NCBI GenBank assembly: GCA_943787745.1
Contig: CALSNJ010000002.1
Coordinates: 372,001 to 436,000 of the forward strand
Reading direction: 5' to 3'
Source: an uncultured Alphaproteobacteria bacterium
Lineage (GTDB): Bacteria > Pseudomonadota > Alphaproteobacteria > UBA6615
DNA: 64,000 bases
The notes beneath the pieces were generated by a model, which was not told the origin of the DNA, made no database searches, and saw only the letters and a program-made list of their open reading frames with translations. Both the position numbers and the translations under genes were made by a program. Below, in pieces: positions 25,015 through 34,521 of the stretch (positions are counted from its first letter, which is position 1; every line of letters starts with the position of its first letter).

Positions 25015-27033
25015 TTAGACGTCCAGCTCTTCAACGAATTTGGCGTTGTCCTGAATGAACTGAAAACGACGTTCAGCTTTTCGTCCCATCAACTGTTCGA
25101 CCAGTTGCGCAGTGGTTTTTGCGAGTTTTGCACGATCTGCGTCGGTATCTGTTGCACTGGGCAATGAGACCTGAATCAGCTGCCGCTTATCCGGATCCAT
25201 CGTCGTGTCCTTCAACTGCCTTGGTGGCATTTCACCAAGTCCTTTGAAGCGGCTGATCTCGATCTTGGCGCTGCCCTTGAAGTGTTCGGCGGTGAGGCGC
25301 TCACGGTCGGCATCATCAAGGGCGTAAACCACGTCTCCGCCGCGCGCGAGACGGTAGAGGGGTGGTACGGCAAGAAACAGATGTCCGCTGGTCACAAGCT
25401 CAGGCATCTCACGATAGAAGAACGTCATCAGCAAAGAGGCGATATGGGCACCATCGACGTCCGCATCGGTCATGATCACAACCCGCTCATAGCGGAGCTT
25501 GGAAAGATCAAAGGTTTTGCCACTGCCACAACCAAGCGCCTGTATGAGGTCACTGAGTTCCTGATTGCCACGCAGTTTGTCTGCCGACGCGCTGGCCACG
25601 TTCAGGATTTTGCCACGCAGCGGCAGGATGGCCTGGGTTTTCCGGTTCCGGGCCTGCTTGGCAGACCCGCCCGCGCTATCGCCCTCGACGAGGAATATCT
25701 CGGTCCCTTCAGCACTGCTTTGGGAACAATCTGCCAGCTTGCCGGGCAGGCGGGACTTGCGACCAGCCGTTTTACGCTTGAGAGCACGATCTTCCTTGCG
25801 CCGTTTGCGATCTTCGGCCCGTTCGATGGCCCATTCGAGAAGCGCATCGGCATTCTGACGGTCCGTGGACAGATGATGATCGAAGTGATCCTTGATCTGC
25901 GCTTCCACGATCCGCGCCGCTTCAGGCATGGACAGTTTTTCTTTTGTCTGCCCCTGAAACTGGGGTTCGGCAATGAACAGCGAGAGAACAATCGCCGCGC
26001 CGTCAGAAATGTCTTCTGCGGTCAGCTGGCTGGCCTTGCGGTTGTTCGTCAGTTCGCCATAGCCCTTCAGGCCACGGGTCAGCGCGCCACGAATACCCGC
26101 CACATGGCTGCCGCCCTCGGGCGTGGGGACCGTGTTGCAATACGCGCTCACAAAGCCTTCACCGTCGGCAGGCCAGGAGATGGCCCACTCAATTCGGCCT
26201 GTCGCGCCTGTCAGATCGGCGCGGCCGGCAAAAATATCTGCTCCAACGAGGGGGCGTTCCCCAAGGGTGGAGCGCAGGTAGTCCAGAATGCCGTCGGGAA
26301 ACTGGAAGGTTTCCTTCTCGGGGATGTCCTCGGCTGCGGCGACCGATGGGTCGCAGGACCAGCGAATTTCAACACCGCGAAAGAGGTAGGCCTTGGCCTT
26401 GGCCATATCGAATAGCCGTTTGCCTTCAAACGTGGCCTTGGCACCGAAAATATCGGGGTCGGGATCGAACGAGATCGTCGTGCCGCGCCGATTGACCGTG
26501 CCTTTTTGCTTCTCAAGCTTTCCCTGCGGTGCGCCGCGTGAATATTCCTGCACCCAAAGTTGTTTGTCGCGCGCCACTTCGACACGCAGTTTGCTGGCCA
26601 GAGCATTCACAACGCTCAGGCCAACGCCGTGGAGCCCGCCAGAGGTCTGGTAGACCTTGCCGTCGAATTTTCCGCCTGAATGAAGGGTGGTCAGGATCAC
26701 TTCGAGAGCTGACTTGCCCTTATATTTCGGGTGCGGGTCGATCGGGATTCCGCGTCCATTGTCCGAAATCGTCAGGGTTCCTTCTTCGGAAAGCGACATC
26801 TCGATCCGGTCCGCATGGCCCGCGACAGCTTCGTCCATGGAGTTATCGAGAATTTCGGCCGCGAGATGATGCAGTGCGCGGTCATCAGTGCCGCCGATAT
26901 ACATGCCCGGACGTCGCCGCACGGGTTCCAGGCCCTCAAGGACCTCGATGTCGCTGGCGTTATAGTCGCCGCTTGCGGCCGCGGCTTCGTCAAAAAGCCC
27001 GGGTTCTTCGGATTTGGGTTTGGCGCGTGCCAC
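25015..27033 (-). CDS. parE: DNA topoisomerase IV subunit B
   Basis: ParE supplies the ATPase half of topoisomerase IV, which decatenates daughter chromosomes. In the 672-residue product the GHKL ATPase shows EILDNSMDEAVAGHA, DNGRGIP and GGLHGVGLSVVNAL; the Toprim domain has EGDSAGGSAKQ and DADVDGAHI. The C-terminus is complete (AERRFQFIQDNAKFVEELDV). The length is in the ParE range and the gene lacks the GyrB-specific insertion. The start is uncertain: the frame is open to 27084, and I prefer the GTG at 27033 (VARAKPKSEE) with GAGG upstream. parC is not in the window. Confidence 0.93.
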   Translation of the reverse strand: MARAKPKSEEPGLFDEAAAASGDYNASDIEVLEGLEPVRRRPGMYIGGTDDRALHHLAAEILDNSMDEAVAGHADRIEMSLSEEGTLTISDNGRGIPIDPHPKYKGKSALEVILTTLHSGGKFDGKVYQTSGGLHGVGLSVVNALASKLRVEVARDKQLWVQEYSRGAPQGKLEKQKGTVNRRGTTISFDPDPDIFGAKATFEGKRLFDMAKAKAYLFRGVEIRWSCDPSVAAAEDIPEKETFQFPDGILDYLRSTLGERPLVGADIFAGRADLTGATGRIEWAISWPADGEGFVSAYCNTVPTPEGGSHVAGIRGALTRGLKGYGELTNNRKASQLTAEDISDGAAIVLSLFIAEPQFQGQTKEKLSMPEAARIVEAQIKDHFDHHLSTDRQNADALLEWAIERAEDRKRRKEDRALKRKTAGRKSRLPGKLADCSQSSAEGTEIFLVEGDSAGGSAKQARNRKTQAILPLRGKILNVASASADKLRGNQELSDLIQALGCGSGKTFDLSKLRYERVVIMTDADVDGAHIASLLMTFFYREMPELVTSGHLFLAVPPLYRLARGGDVVYALDDADRERLTAEHFKGSAKIEISRFKGLGEMPPRQLKDTTMDPDKRQLIQVSLPSATDTDADRAKLAKTTAQLVEQLMGRKAERRFQFIQDNAKFVEELDV

Positions 27034-27137
27034 GCTGGCCTCACATGAAAAAGAGCCTAGTTCGCTTGCCGTGACTGGCAGCAACTGCCTTCTATATGTG
27101 ATGATTCGCGCGTGAGTCGAAAAGGAAGAACGCAGCC

Positions 27138-27545
27138 GTGACCCAGAACACCGAAAATGAAGAACCCGTTGGCGAACTTTGCATTCAGACTGTAGCCATG
27201 CCGGCAGACACCAATCCGAACGGCGACATCTTTGGGGGCTGGCTGCTTTCGCAGATGGATATCGCAGGCGGAATCGCAGCGCGCAGCCATTCCGGCGGGC
27301 GGACTGTGACGATCGCCGTTGAATCCATGGTGTTCAACAAGCCGGTCGATGTCGGGGACGTGGTTTGCTGTTATGCCGACCTCGAACGCGTCGGGAACAC
27401 TTCGATGACCTTCCGCATTGAGGTCTGGGCAATTCGACGCGAAAGCTTTGTGCGCGAAAAAGTGACCGAAGGCGTTTTCACTTATGTGGCAATAGGGCCG
27501 GACGGAACATCGAGAGCGATCCAAAAGGAGACCACAGACACATGA
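27138..27545 (+). CDS. yciA: Acyl-CoA thioesterase, YciA type
   Basis: A 135-residue hotdog-fold thioesterase of the YciA/BACH group. Signatures are NPNGDIFGGWLLSQMDIAGGIAARSHS (catalytic Asp on the central helix) and VDVGDVVCCYADLERVGNTSM. It hydrolyses short- to medium-chain acyl-CoAs in the cytoplasm, buffering the CoA pool. Its stop overlaps the next start by four bases (ATGA), making it the first of a three-gene coupled operon with a secreted protein and a double-DUF427 protein. Confidence 0.93.
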   Translation: MTQNTENEEPVGELCIQTVAMPADTNPNGDIFGGWLLSQMDIAGGIAARSHSGGRTVTIAVESMVFNKPVDVGDVVCCYADLERVGNTSMTFRIEVWAIRRESFVREKVTEGVFTYVAIGPDGTSRAIQKETTDT

Positions 27546-27949
27546 GACGGTTGTTTAAAACGATGCTGAGCGGCTTGGTGCTGGCGATGCTTGCTTCTCC
27601 CGGTTTTGCCGGTGAATCTTCAGTGACGGCGGTTGAAGTTCGCGCGGAAGGCACGGGAACCTACAACTTCTCGGTCACCCTGCGTCACGCCGATACAGGC
27701 TGGGACCACTACGCCAATCGTTGGGAGGTGCTGTCGATGGATGGAAAGGTTCTGGCGACCCGGACGCTGTTCCACCCTCATGTGGACGAGCAGCCGTTTA
27801 CGCGTTCTCTGGGAGGTGTGTCTGTGCCCGCTGGCACGACGACGGTGCGCATTCGCAGCCATGACAGTGTTCACGAATATGGTGGTGCGGAACTGGTGGT
27901 GGACCTGAAGGCCGGCGAAACCAAACCCTGGACGGGTGGTCCTTCATGA
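27542..27949 (+). CDS. Small secreted protein, function unknown, histidine-rich
   Basis: The 135-residue product has a clear Sec signal (MRRLFK then MLSGLVLAMLASPGFAG, cleavage after FAG or nearby). The mature ~110 residues form an all-beta, Ig-like pattern with several clustered histidines and aspartates: TGWDHYANRW, FHPHVDEQPF and RSHDSVHEYGG, which could bind a metal. I do not recognise a named family. It overlaps both neighbours by ATGA, so it is tightly coupled to the thioesterase before it and the DUF427 protein after it. Confidence 0.8.
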   Translation: MRRLFKTMLSGLVLAMLASPGFAGESSVTAVEVRAEGTGTYNFSVTLRHADTGWDHYANRWEVLSMDGKVLATRTLFHPHVDEQPFTRSLGGVSVPAGTTTVRIRSHDSVHEYGGAELVVDLKAGETKPWTGGPS

Positions 27950-28737
27950 GCACCACGGCAGGACCTGCCCCGGGCTACGCTGAAAGGCCGGATCACTTTG
28001 TTGAGTTCGAGCCCAGCCCCAAGCGCATTCGGGTGATGTTCGGGGGTGAGACGATCATCGACACCACAGAGGGGCTGATCCTCTATGAGCGTGGTCATGT
28101 GCCGGTCTATTATCTGCCGCGCAAGGATGCCGCGATGGCGCTTCTGACGTCCACAGACCATTCGACCCATTGCCCGTTCAAGGGGGATGCGAGCTATTTC
28201 ACGGTGTCCGCCGGCGGCAAGGCCGCGGAGAACGCGGTCTGGAGTTACGAACTTCCCTTTGACGAGTGTGCCGGGATCAAGGACTACCTCGCATTCTACT
28301 GGGGCAAGATGGATGCCTGGTTTGAAGAGGACGAAGAAGTGTTTGTGCATGCCCGCAGCCCACGTGTGCGTGTGGACGTCCTCGACAGTTCACGTCCGGT
28401 CCGGGTTGAGCTCGGCGGGATTACGGTGGCGGAGACAACGCGGGCGCGCATCCTTTTCGAGACCGGTCTGCCGACCCGGTACTACATCCCGCGTGATGAT
28501 GTGTTGGGTGAGCTTCTGCCGTCGGACTTGAAGACCAGTTGCCCCTATAAGGGCGATGCCAGCTATCACCATGTGCGTGTCGGCGCGAAGACCTTTGAGA
28601 ACATTGTTTGGTTCTATCGCGACCCGGTCCACGAAAGCGCCCGCATCAAGGATTACCTCTGCTTCTACAATGAGAAGGTCGACGCCGTGTTTGTCGATGG
28701 CGTGGCGGAGGAGAAGCCGAAGACCAAGTGGTCCTGA
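27946..28737 (+). CDS. Tandem DUF427-domain protein
   Basis: A 263-residue protein with two DUF427 domains, at about residues 20-125 and 140-250. Both copies keep the family signatures: LPRKDA...CPFKGDASYFTV and IPRDDV...CPYKGDASYHHV, then NAVWSYELPFDECAGIKDYLAFYWGK and NIVWFYRDPVHESARIKDYLCFYNEK. DUF427 has a small beta-barrel fold and unknown function. The fused double form is a known arrangement. It is translated from an ATGA overlap with the secreted-protein gene and is followed by a palindromic repeat and a bidirectional terminator. Confidence 0.9.
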   Translation: MSTTAGPAPGYAERPDHFVEFEPSPKRIRVMFGGETIIDTTEGLILYERGHVPVYYLPRKDAAMALLTSTDHSTHCPFKGDASYFTVSAGGKAAENAVWSYELPFDECAGIKDYLAFYWGKMDAWFEEDEEVFVHARSPRVRVDVLDSSRPVRVELGGITVAETTRARILFETGLPTRYYIPRDDVLGELLPSDLKTSCPYKGDASYHHVRVGAKTFENIVWFYRDPVHESARIKDYLCFYNEKVDAVFVDGVAEEKPKTKWS

Positions 28738-28753
28738 GGTTTCAGGATAGCTC

Positions 28754-28855
28754 AGCATCCTTCGAGACGGCGCTCTGCGCCTCCTCAGGATGAGGGCGGA
28801 GACAGACAACGAACCTCATCCTGAGGAGGGCCGAAGGCCCGTCTCGAAGGATGCT
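28754..28855. repeat. Palindromic intergenic repeat (REP-like)
   Basis: A ~102-base interrupted palindrome between convergent genes. The outer arms AGCATCCTTCGAGAC (28754-28768) and GTCTCGAAGGATGCT (28841-28855) are exact complements, as are the inner arms CTCCTCAGGATGAG (28781-28794) and CTCATCCTGAGGAG (28815-28828). Short intergenic elements with this ATCCTTCGAGAC / CTCAGGATGAG signature are, to my knowledge, dispersed in many copies in several alphaproteobacterial genomes. Only this one copy is seen in the window. Confidence 0.85.
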
Positions 28856-28876
28856 TGGGACGCTCCCAAAGAAAAA

Positions 28877-28910
28877 GCCCCGCCAGTTTCCCGGCGGGGC
28901 TTTTGTTTTC
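28877..28910. terminator. Bidirectional Rho-independent terminator
   Basis: GCCCCGCC (28877-28884) pairs with GGCGGGGC (28893-28900), loop of eight, followed by TTTTGTTTTC on the plus strand and preceded by AAAGAAAAA, which acts as the T-run for the minus strand. It can end both the DUF427 operon and glnA. Confidence 0.92.
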
Positions 28911-28924
28911 TCTTGTGGGGTCGA

Positions 28925-30334
28925 TCAGACCGAGTAGTACATCTGGTACTCGACCGGGTGCGGCGACTGCATGAAGAGAGTGAGCTCTTCCTGCTTCAGT
29001 TCGATGTAGCCATCGATCTGATCGTCGGTGAAGACGTCGCCCTTCTTGAGGAAGTCGCGATCTGCGCTGAGGGCTTCGAGAGCCTGGCCCAAAGAACTGC
29101 AAACGGTCGGCACGCCCTCGAGCTCCTCGGGCGGCAGGTCGTAGAGGTCCTTGTCCATCGGGTCGCCCGGGTGGATCTTGTTCTCGATCCCGTCAAGCCC
29201 GGCCATCAGCATGGCCGAGAATGCCAGATACGGGTTGGCCGTGGGATCGGGGAAACGGACCTCGACGCGCTTGGCGTTGGGGCTCGTGGCGTAAGGAATA
29301 CGGCACGAGGCTGAACGGTTGCGCGCAGAGTAGGCGAGAAGCACAGGGGCTTCAAAACCTGGGACCAGACGCTTGTAACTGTTGGTCGAAGCGTTGGTAA
29401 ACGCATTCAGCGCGCGCGCATGCTTGATGATACCGCCGATATAGTAGAGGCAGGTATCAGACAGATCGGCATAACCCGAACCGGCAAAGGCAGACTTGCC
29501 GTCTTTCCAGATCGACTGATGCACATGCATGCCCGAGCCGTTGTCGCCCGCGATCGGCTTCGGCATGAAGGTTGCCGTCTTGCCATACTGGGCTGCCACG
29601 TTGTGGACCACGTACTTGTAGATCTGCATCTGATCGGCAGCGTTCAACAGCGTGTCGAACTTCTGGCCAAGCTCATGCTGACTGGGAGCAACTTCGTGAT
29701 GGTGCTTTTCCATCGCGATACCCATGGCCAGAGCCGTGGTCACCATTTCGGCGCGAATGTCGGTCATGGAATCGACCGGCGGTACCGGGAAGTAACCACC
29801 CTTGACGGCAGGACGATGGCCCATATTGCCTTCGGGATAGTCGGCGCCTGTGTTGTAGGGGCCTTCGATGCTGTCGACTTCATAGAAGCTGCGGTTCATC
29901 GAGTTTTCGAAGCGAACGTCGTCGAAGACGAAGAATTCTGCTTCCGGGCCAAAGAATGCTGCGTCACCGACACCACTGGATTCCAGATAGGCGAGGGCCA
30001 GCTTTGCCGTGCCACGCGGGTCACGCGTATAGGATTCACCCGTCGCAGGTTCAAGGATGTCGCAGAACAGGATCAGCTGGGGCTGAGCTGTAAACGGGTC
30101 CATGACAGCGGAGGAAAGGTCCGGCATCAGGATCATGTCTGATTCATTGATGGCCTTCCAACCGGCGATCGACGAGCCGTCGAACATGATGCCTTCGGTC
30201 AGCAGGTCTTCATCGATCGTGGAGACGTGCTGGGCGGTGTGCTGCCACTTGCCACGCGGGTCGGTGAAGCGAAAGTCCACAAACTCGACGTCGTTCTCTT
30301 TGATCATGTCCAGGACGGTTTTGGTGTCCGACAT
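28925..30334 (-). CDS. glnA: Glutamine synthetase, type I
   Basis: GlnA makes glutamine from glutamate, ammonia and ATP in the cytoplasm and is the entry point of ammonia assimilation. The product of 469 residues is the standard GSI length. Visible motifs include FDGSSIAGW, the metal-ligand segment [22 protein letters not shown]-type [10 protein letters not shown], and the adenylylation site Tyr398 in [10 protein letters not shown], so it should be switched off by GlnE. The frame is open to 30550 but the ATG at 30334 with AGGGAGCC upstream is the family start ([10 protein letters not shown]). It is downstream of glnB with 64 bases between, as one operon. Confidence 0.98.
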   Translation of the reverse strand: MSDTKTVLDMIKENDVEFVDFRFTDPRGKWQHTAQHVSTIDEDLLTEGIMFDGSSIAGWKAINESDMILMPDLSSAVMDPFTAQPQLILFCDILEPATGESYTRDPRGTAKLALAYLESSGVGDAAFFGPEAEFFVFDDVRFENSMNRSFYEVDSIEGPYNTGADYPEGNMGHRPAVKGGYFPVPPVDSMTDIRAEMVTTALAMGIAMEKHHHEVAPSQHELGQKFDTLLNAADQMQIYKYVVHNVAAQYGKTATFMPKPIAGDNGSGMHVHQSIWKDGKSAFAGSGYADLSDTCLYYIGGIIKHARALNAFTNASTNSYKRLVPGFEAPVLLAYSARNRSASCRIPYATSPNAKRVEVRFPDPTANPYLAFSAMLMAGLDGIENKIHPGDPMDKDLYDLPPEELEGVPTVCSSLGQALEALSADRDFLKKGDVFTDDQIDGYIELKQEELTLFMQSPHPVEYQMYYSV

Positions 30335-30398
30335 ATTTAGGCTCCCTGTCTTTGGAAAAAAATTAAAGGTCTTGGTGTTTGTTCTGGCGCTTGAACCG

Positions 30399-30935
<537 letters not shown>

Positions 30936-32114
30936 TTAGTTGTATATTTTGCGTACACGCGTGAGTGCGGCACGAATATTTTCGACTGAATTGGCGTAAG
31001 AAAAGCGAACGTAATTCTCACCCAAATGGCCAAAACTCGTGCCGGCAACTGTTGCAACATGCGCTTCGGTCAGCAGTTTGTCCTGCACCTCGCGCGCGCT
31101 TTGTCCGGTCCCGGAAATATTCGGGAATGCGTAAAAGGCTCCCTTTGGGGTCACACATGAGAAACCGTTGATGGCGTTCAATTCGTCGACAATGATTTTG
31201 CGGCGTTCATCAAACGCCCGGACCATTTCATGGACGGAATCCTGAGGTCCCTCAAGTGCGGCCATGCCCGCAAACTGGGTCGCGGCGTTGACGCAGGAAT
31301 GGCAGTTGATCGCCAATCGCGTGGCCATGTCGACGAGGCTTTCAGGCCACAACGCATATCCGAGACGCCAACCCGTCATGGCATAGGTTTTAGACCAGCC
31401 ATCGAGCAGGATCAGACGGTCCCGCAAATGCTCGTATTCGAGCAGACTGACATGTTCGAGACCGTCATAAGTCATCTGCCCGTAGATTTCGTCAGACAGG
31501 ATCGCGACATGTGGATGTGCCTCAAGCCCGGCAGCCAGTTTGTCCATTTCCTCACGGGGTACAGCGCCACCGGTTGGGTTGGCGGGTGTATTGATGATCA
31601 TCAACCGTGTGGCTGGTGTGATGAGTGACAACACCTCCTCGGCATCGAAGGAGAAATTCTTCTCCTCGACCAGCGGGATGGGAACAGCCTTGGCGCCCGA
31701 ATAGTTGATCACGGATTCATAGATCGGGAACCCTGGGTTCGGATACATAATCTCCGCACCGGCCTCGCCAAACATCATGATGGCGAAGAACATGGTGACC
31801 TTGCCGCCAGGGACACAAACAATGTTCCCGGGGTCGACACGCACGCCTCGTAATCTTTCGATGTCTGCCGCGACAGCTTCGCGCAATTGGGTAATGCCAG
31901 GGGCAGGGGTATAGCCATGATGACCATCATGGAGTGCTTTGACGGCGGCTTCGACGATATGTCCGGGCGTTTTAAAATCCGGCTGGCCAATACCCAAATT
32001 TATAACGTCGTGGCCTTCCGCCTTGAGCGCCTCGGCGCGGGCGAGGACTTCAAAGGCTGATTCAGTTCCCAGTCGTGTCAGGTTCTGGGCGGTCTGTAAT
32101 TTGGCTTTTGTCAT
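30936..32114 (-). CDS. Class I/II pyridoxal-phosphate aminotransferase
   Basis: A 392-residue fold-type I aminotransferase related to aspartate aminotransferase. PLP-site residues are visible: the NPTGG motif (N179 in NTPANPTGG), Asp208-Tyr211 in LSDEIYG, the Schiff-base lysine K242 in GWSKTYAMTGWR, Arg250 of the phosphate site, and the substrate-carboxylate Arg370 in YVRFSYA. The start at 32114 gives MTKAKLQTAQNL; upstream frame to 32381 is not credible. It is divergent from a gene encoding an inactive relative (32241-34043). Its amino-acid specificity is unknown. Confidence 0.93.
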   Translation of the reverse strand: MTKAKLQTAQNLTRLGTESAFEVLARAEALKAEGHDVINLGIGQPDFKTPGHIVEAAVKALHDGHHGYTPAPGITQLREAVAADIERLRGVRVDPGNIVCVPGGKVTMFFAIMMFGEAGAEIMYPNPGFPIYESVINYSGAKAVPIPLVEEKNFSFDAEEVLSLITPATRLMIINTPANPTGGAVPREEMDKLAAGLEAHPHVAILSDEIYGQMTYDGLEHVSLLEYEHLRDRLILLDGWSKTYAMTGWRLGYALWPESLVDMATRLAINCHSCVNAATQFAGMAALEGPQDSVHEMVRAFDERRKIIVDELNAINGFSCVTPKGAFYAFPNISGTGQSAREVQDKLLTEAHVATVAGTSFGHLGENYVRFSYANSVENIRAALTRVRKIYN

Positions 32115-32240
32115 GATGATCTCTTCAGTTCCCCCGCAAACGCCGCGCACTATAGGCGTTTGCGGATTTACAGGGCAAAGCCTTTGACGTATTTCAAGTG
32201 GCCGGTCACGCAATGGTAGTGATCCAGATCGGGGGGACCG

Positions 32241-34043
32241 ATGACCGTGGGACGCACACGACCGGCCAGCCAAAGGCAGGCCGAACTTGATGAATGGCTC
32301 CGCAAGGCGAGCGGTGAGGGCATCATTGACCTTGCTTCGCAGCGGGGGAGCTTGCGTGCGCCGACCAATCTGTTGCAACAACTCGCCGAGGCTGTCCTCG
32401 ACAGCTCGGTCTCAATTTTGCCGGCTGGTGGCTTGACGGAACTGCGTCGGAGTTGGGCCGCGTTCGAGTCCGAAACACGCGGCCATCACATGGACTACAA
32501 CGCCGGAATGGCAGTTGTGGCAGACCCATTGGTCGCATGTACGGCTGCGGTTCTGGGACTGGTATCGCCCGGGCGGCATGTGGCCATTCTCGAGCCGACG
32601 CCGCCACAAGTGGTGGAAGTTGTGCGGCGTGTTGGAGGCATGGCGCGAACAGTCGCAATGCGGCCGACCGAATGGGAATTCAGTCCCGCCGAATTTGCCC
32701 ATCGGGTTGGTGCGCAAACCGACCTGATCATTGTCGCGGACCCCAATCCGTATTCCGGACAGTATTTGTCCCCCGATGCACGGGAGGCCATCCTTGCCGC
32801 CGTTGAACAACATGGTTGCCTGGTTCTGATTGACGAGAGCGCGCGGCATAGTGTTGTCGAGGGTGAGGCCCCGGAGGTTTCAGACTTTCTGGCGGCGCTG
32901 GGAGCCAAATGCATTCGTGTGGATATGCCCGCTGCAGCCGTGCTCGCACAGGCATCGTCTGCTGCGTGCCTGATCGGGGAACCTGAACTGATCGCGCCGA
33001 TCCGGTCGGCGGTTTCCGCATTTGGTCTTGGGGCAAGCGCAATCGCGCAAAGTGTGCTGGCACGGCGGTTTGGTGATGGTGTTGCGATTGATGATGCTGC
33101 AACCCTCAATGGTCTGGTGGCCTCGGGGCGCGCCTTGTTGCTGGACGGTCTGGATGACATTGGTGTTCTGGGGCTGGGCGGCCCGGGTGGCTGGTATGTC
33201 CCGGTGCGCGCCAAGGCCTTGTATGACGGGCCACATGATATTGGTGATGCGCTCTTGGCTCAGGCAGGTCTTGGTGCCTTGCCGCTGGCACCATTTTACG
33301 TGGAGGGCTCGACTGATCCCTACATCCTGCTCTCCTATCTGAGAGACGCGGGTGTCCTGGAGAACAGCATCCAGAGACTTGAAAAGTTTTGTGCCGGTCA
33401 GGGCGACGTCATGCCGACACTTGCGTTGCCGTCTCCTCATGAATGGAATGATGACGCCGCGGCGGAAACCGATGTTGGTGTGCCAGATCGCGATGTTCTG
33501 ACCATTGAAGACGTCTCTGTCCCCGAGACAGAAGACGCGCCGACAGAACCCGAGGATAAAACCTTGGAACCTTGGTTTGAAAAACCAGTTGCTCCTGTTG
33601 GTGCGCCGCCGCGCAATGTGACATCCGCGCCGGATGAAAGTCGGAAGGACCCGGGCAAAGTCGAATCAGCCAGCGAATATCCGGACGACGATGCAATCCG
33701 GGATGAGCCGGTGATTTTGCCCTTTGGTCGTTTGCGCGGACGGAAGTCCGAACTTGTGCCTGAAGAGCTGGAGATGCTGGAAAAGGAATCCGAAACGACG
33801 ACGGTTTTCAAACTGTCCGTGCCGGATATTGCAACACCGAATATTACAGCACCGGCTGAGGAGCCTGTGGTGCCGTCCGAGGTCAAGCAGAACCCGTCCG
33901 CGCCAGAAACGCCGGTTGTCGATTCTGACAAAGAGACAGAATCCACGCTGTCGACGCCGTCTCCTGAAGAAAAAAGGCGAGCAGAAGTCGAGCGAATCCG
34001 GCGCGACGACGAGCCATTCTTTTTTGATGACCCCGTGAGGTGA
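32241..34043 (+). CDS. Aminotransferase-fold pseudoenzyme with acidic disordered tail
   Basis: The N-terminal ~385 of 600 residues follow the fold-type I aminotransferase pattern (LPAGGLTELRRSWAAFES; VADPNPYSGQYLS; LIDESARHS). A gapless alignment of residues 223-251 with the divergent neighbour's GWSKTYAMTGWR region puts Ala232 where the PLP lysine should be and Ser240 at the phosphate-site Arg; Leu363 (PYILLSYL) replaces the carboxylate-binding Arg, and Ala201 the Tyr. It should therefore not be a transaminase. Residues ~390-600 are Pro/Glu/Asp-rich and likely disordered, ending in a charged RRDDEPFFFDDPVR. There is no signal peptide. The ATG follows GGGGGGA. Function is unknown; a binding or scaffolding role is inference. 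Confidence 0.8.
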   Translation: MTVGRTRPASQRQAELDEWLRKASGEGIIDLASQRGSLRAPTNLLQQLAEAVLDSSVSILPAGGLTELRRSWAAFESETRGHHMDYNAGMAVVADPLVACTAAVLGLVSPGRHVAILEPTPPQVVEVVRRVGGMARTVAMRPTEWEFSPAEFAHRVGAQTDLIIVADPNPYSGQYLSPDAREAILAAVEQHGCLVLIDESARHSVVEGEAPEVSDFLAALGAKCIRVDMPAAAVLAQASSAACLIGEPELIAPIRSAVSAFGLGASAIAQSVLARRFGDGVAIDDAATLNGLVASGRALLLDGLDDIGVLGLGGPGGWYVPVRAKALYDGPHDIGDALLAQAGLGALPLAPFYVEGSTDPYILLSYLRDAGVLENSIQRLEKFCAGQGDVMPTLALPSPHEWNDDAAAETDVGVPDRDVLTIEDVSVPETEDAPTEPEDKTLEPWFEKPVAPVGAPPRNVTSAPDESRKDPGKVESASEYPDDDAIRDEPVILPFGRLRGRKSELVPEELEMLEKESETTTVFKLSVPDIATPNITAPAEEPVVPSEVKQNPSAPETPVVDSDKETESTLSTPSPEEKRRAEVERIRRDDEPFFFDDPVR

Positions 34044-34106
34044 TCAAGTTCGGTGCTCTTAATCTTGACGGTTGATCGTGCGCCGACTAAACAATCGCCG
34101 CTCGGT

Positions 34107-34184
34107 GGTGGCTGTAGCTCAGTTGGTTAGAGCGCCTGGTTGTGATCCAGGAGGCCGTGGGTTCAAATCCCATCAGCCACCCCA
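34107..34184 (+). tRNA. tRNA-His (GTG)
   Basis: The cloverleaf is complete: acceptor GTGGCTG/CAGCCAC, D-arm AGCTCAGTTGGTTAGAGC, anticodon stem CCTGG/CCAGG with loop TTGTGAT (anticodon GTG), T-arm GTGGGTTCAAATCCCAT. The extra 5' G (G-1, 34107) opposite the C discriminator is the His identity signal. CCA is encoded (34182-34184). Confidence 0.97.
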
Positions 34185-34521
34185 ATTTCTTCAAGGGTTT
34201 GGTGAGACATCGCTGAACCCTTTGTTGTGGCCGCGGTCAAGTCAGTGGCGCGATAGGTGACACGAAACGCGTGATCGGAAACGAACTCCGCGATTGATGG
34301 AGTTCAACCCTCCGGTCTGTGCTGGAATCAGTAAGCCTCAGTCCACGGTTTTGCGCGTTTGAAGCCAGCAAAGAGCGCCGAAAGGGCAACAACAGGTGCG
34401 GCATTCAAGAAAATATGTGGGAAACAGGTCGGAAGTGTGAGCATCCTTACCAGGTTTTCAAACACCAAATTTATCGCGTTGTAACCACCTTCGGCGCGCA
34501 AACTGACCAAGGAATTTTGAT
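34185..34521. other. Gap before the cysteine-repeat gene
   Basis: No gene is supported in these 337 bases. A weak hairpin, AAGGGTT (34193-34199) with AACCCTT (34216-34222) and a T-rich tail, may terminate the tRNA-His transcript. A second hairpin, GAACTCC (34283-34289) with GGAGTTC (34299-34305), lacks a T-run. The remainder probably holds the promoter and 5' leader of the cysteine-repeat gene; AGGA is present eight bases before its ATG. Confidence 0.4.

Noticed and set aside
25282-26415. 377-codon plus-strand frame inside parE
   Set aside because: Antisense of the well-supported parE gene; no motif.
28754-28855. CRISPR-like array
   Set aside because: The repeated segments are inverted and nested, not direct repeats with spacers; a palindromic element fits better.
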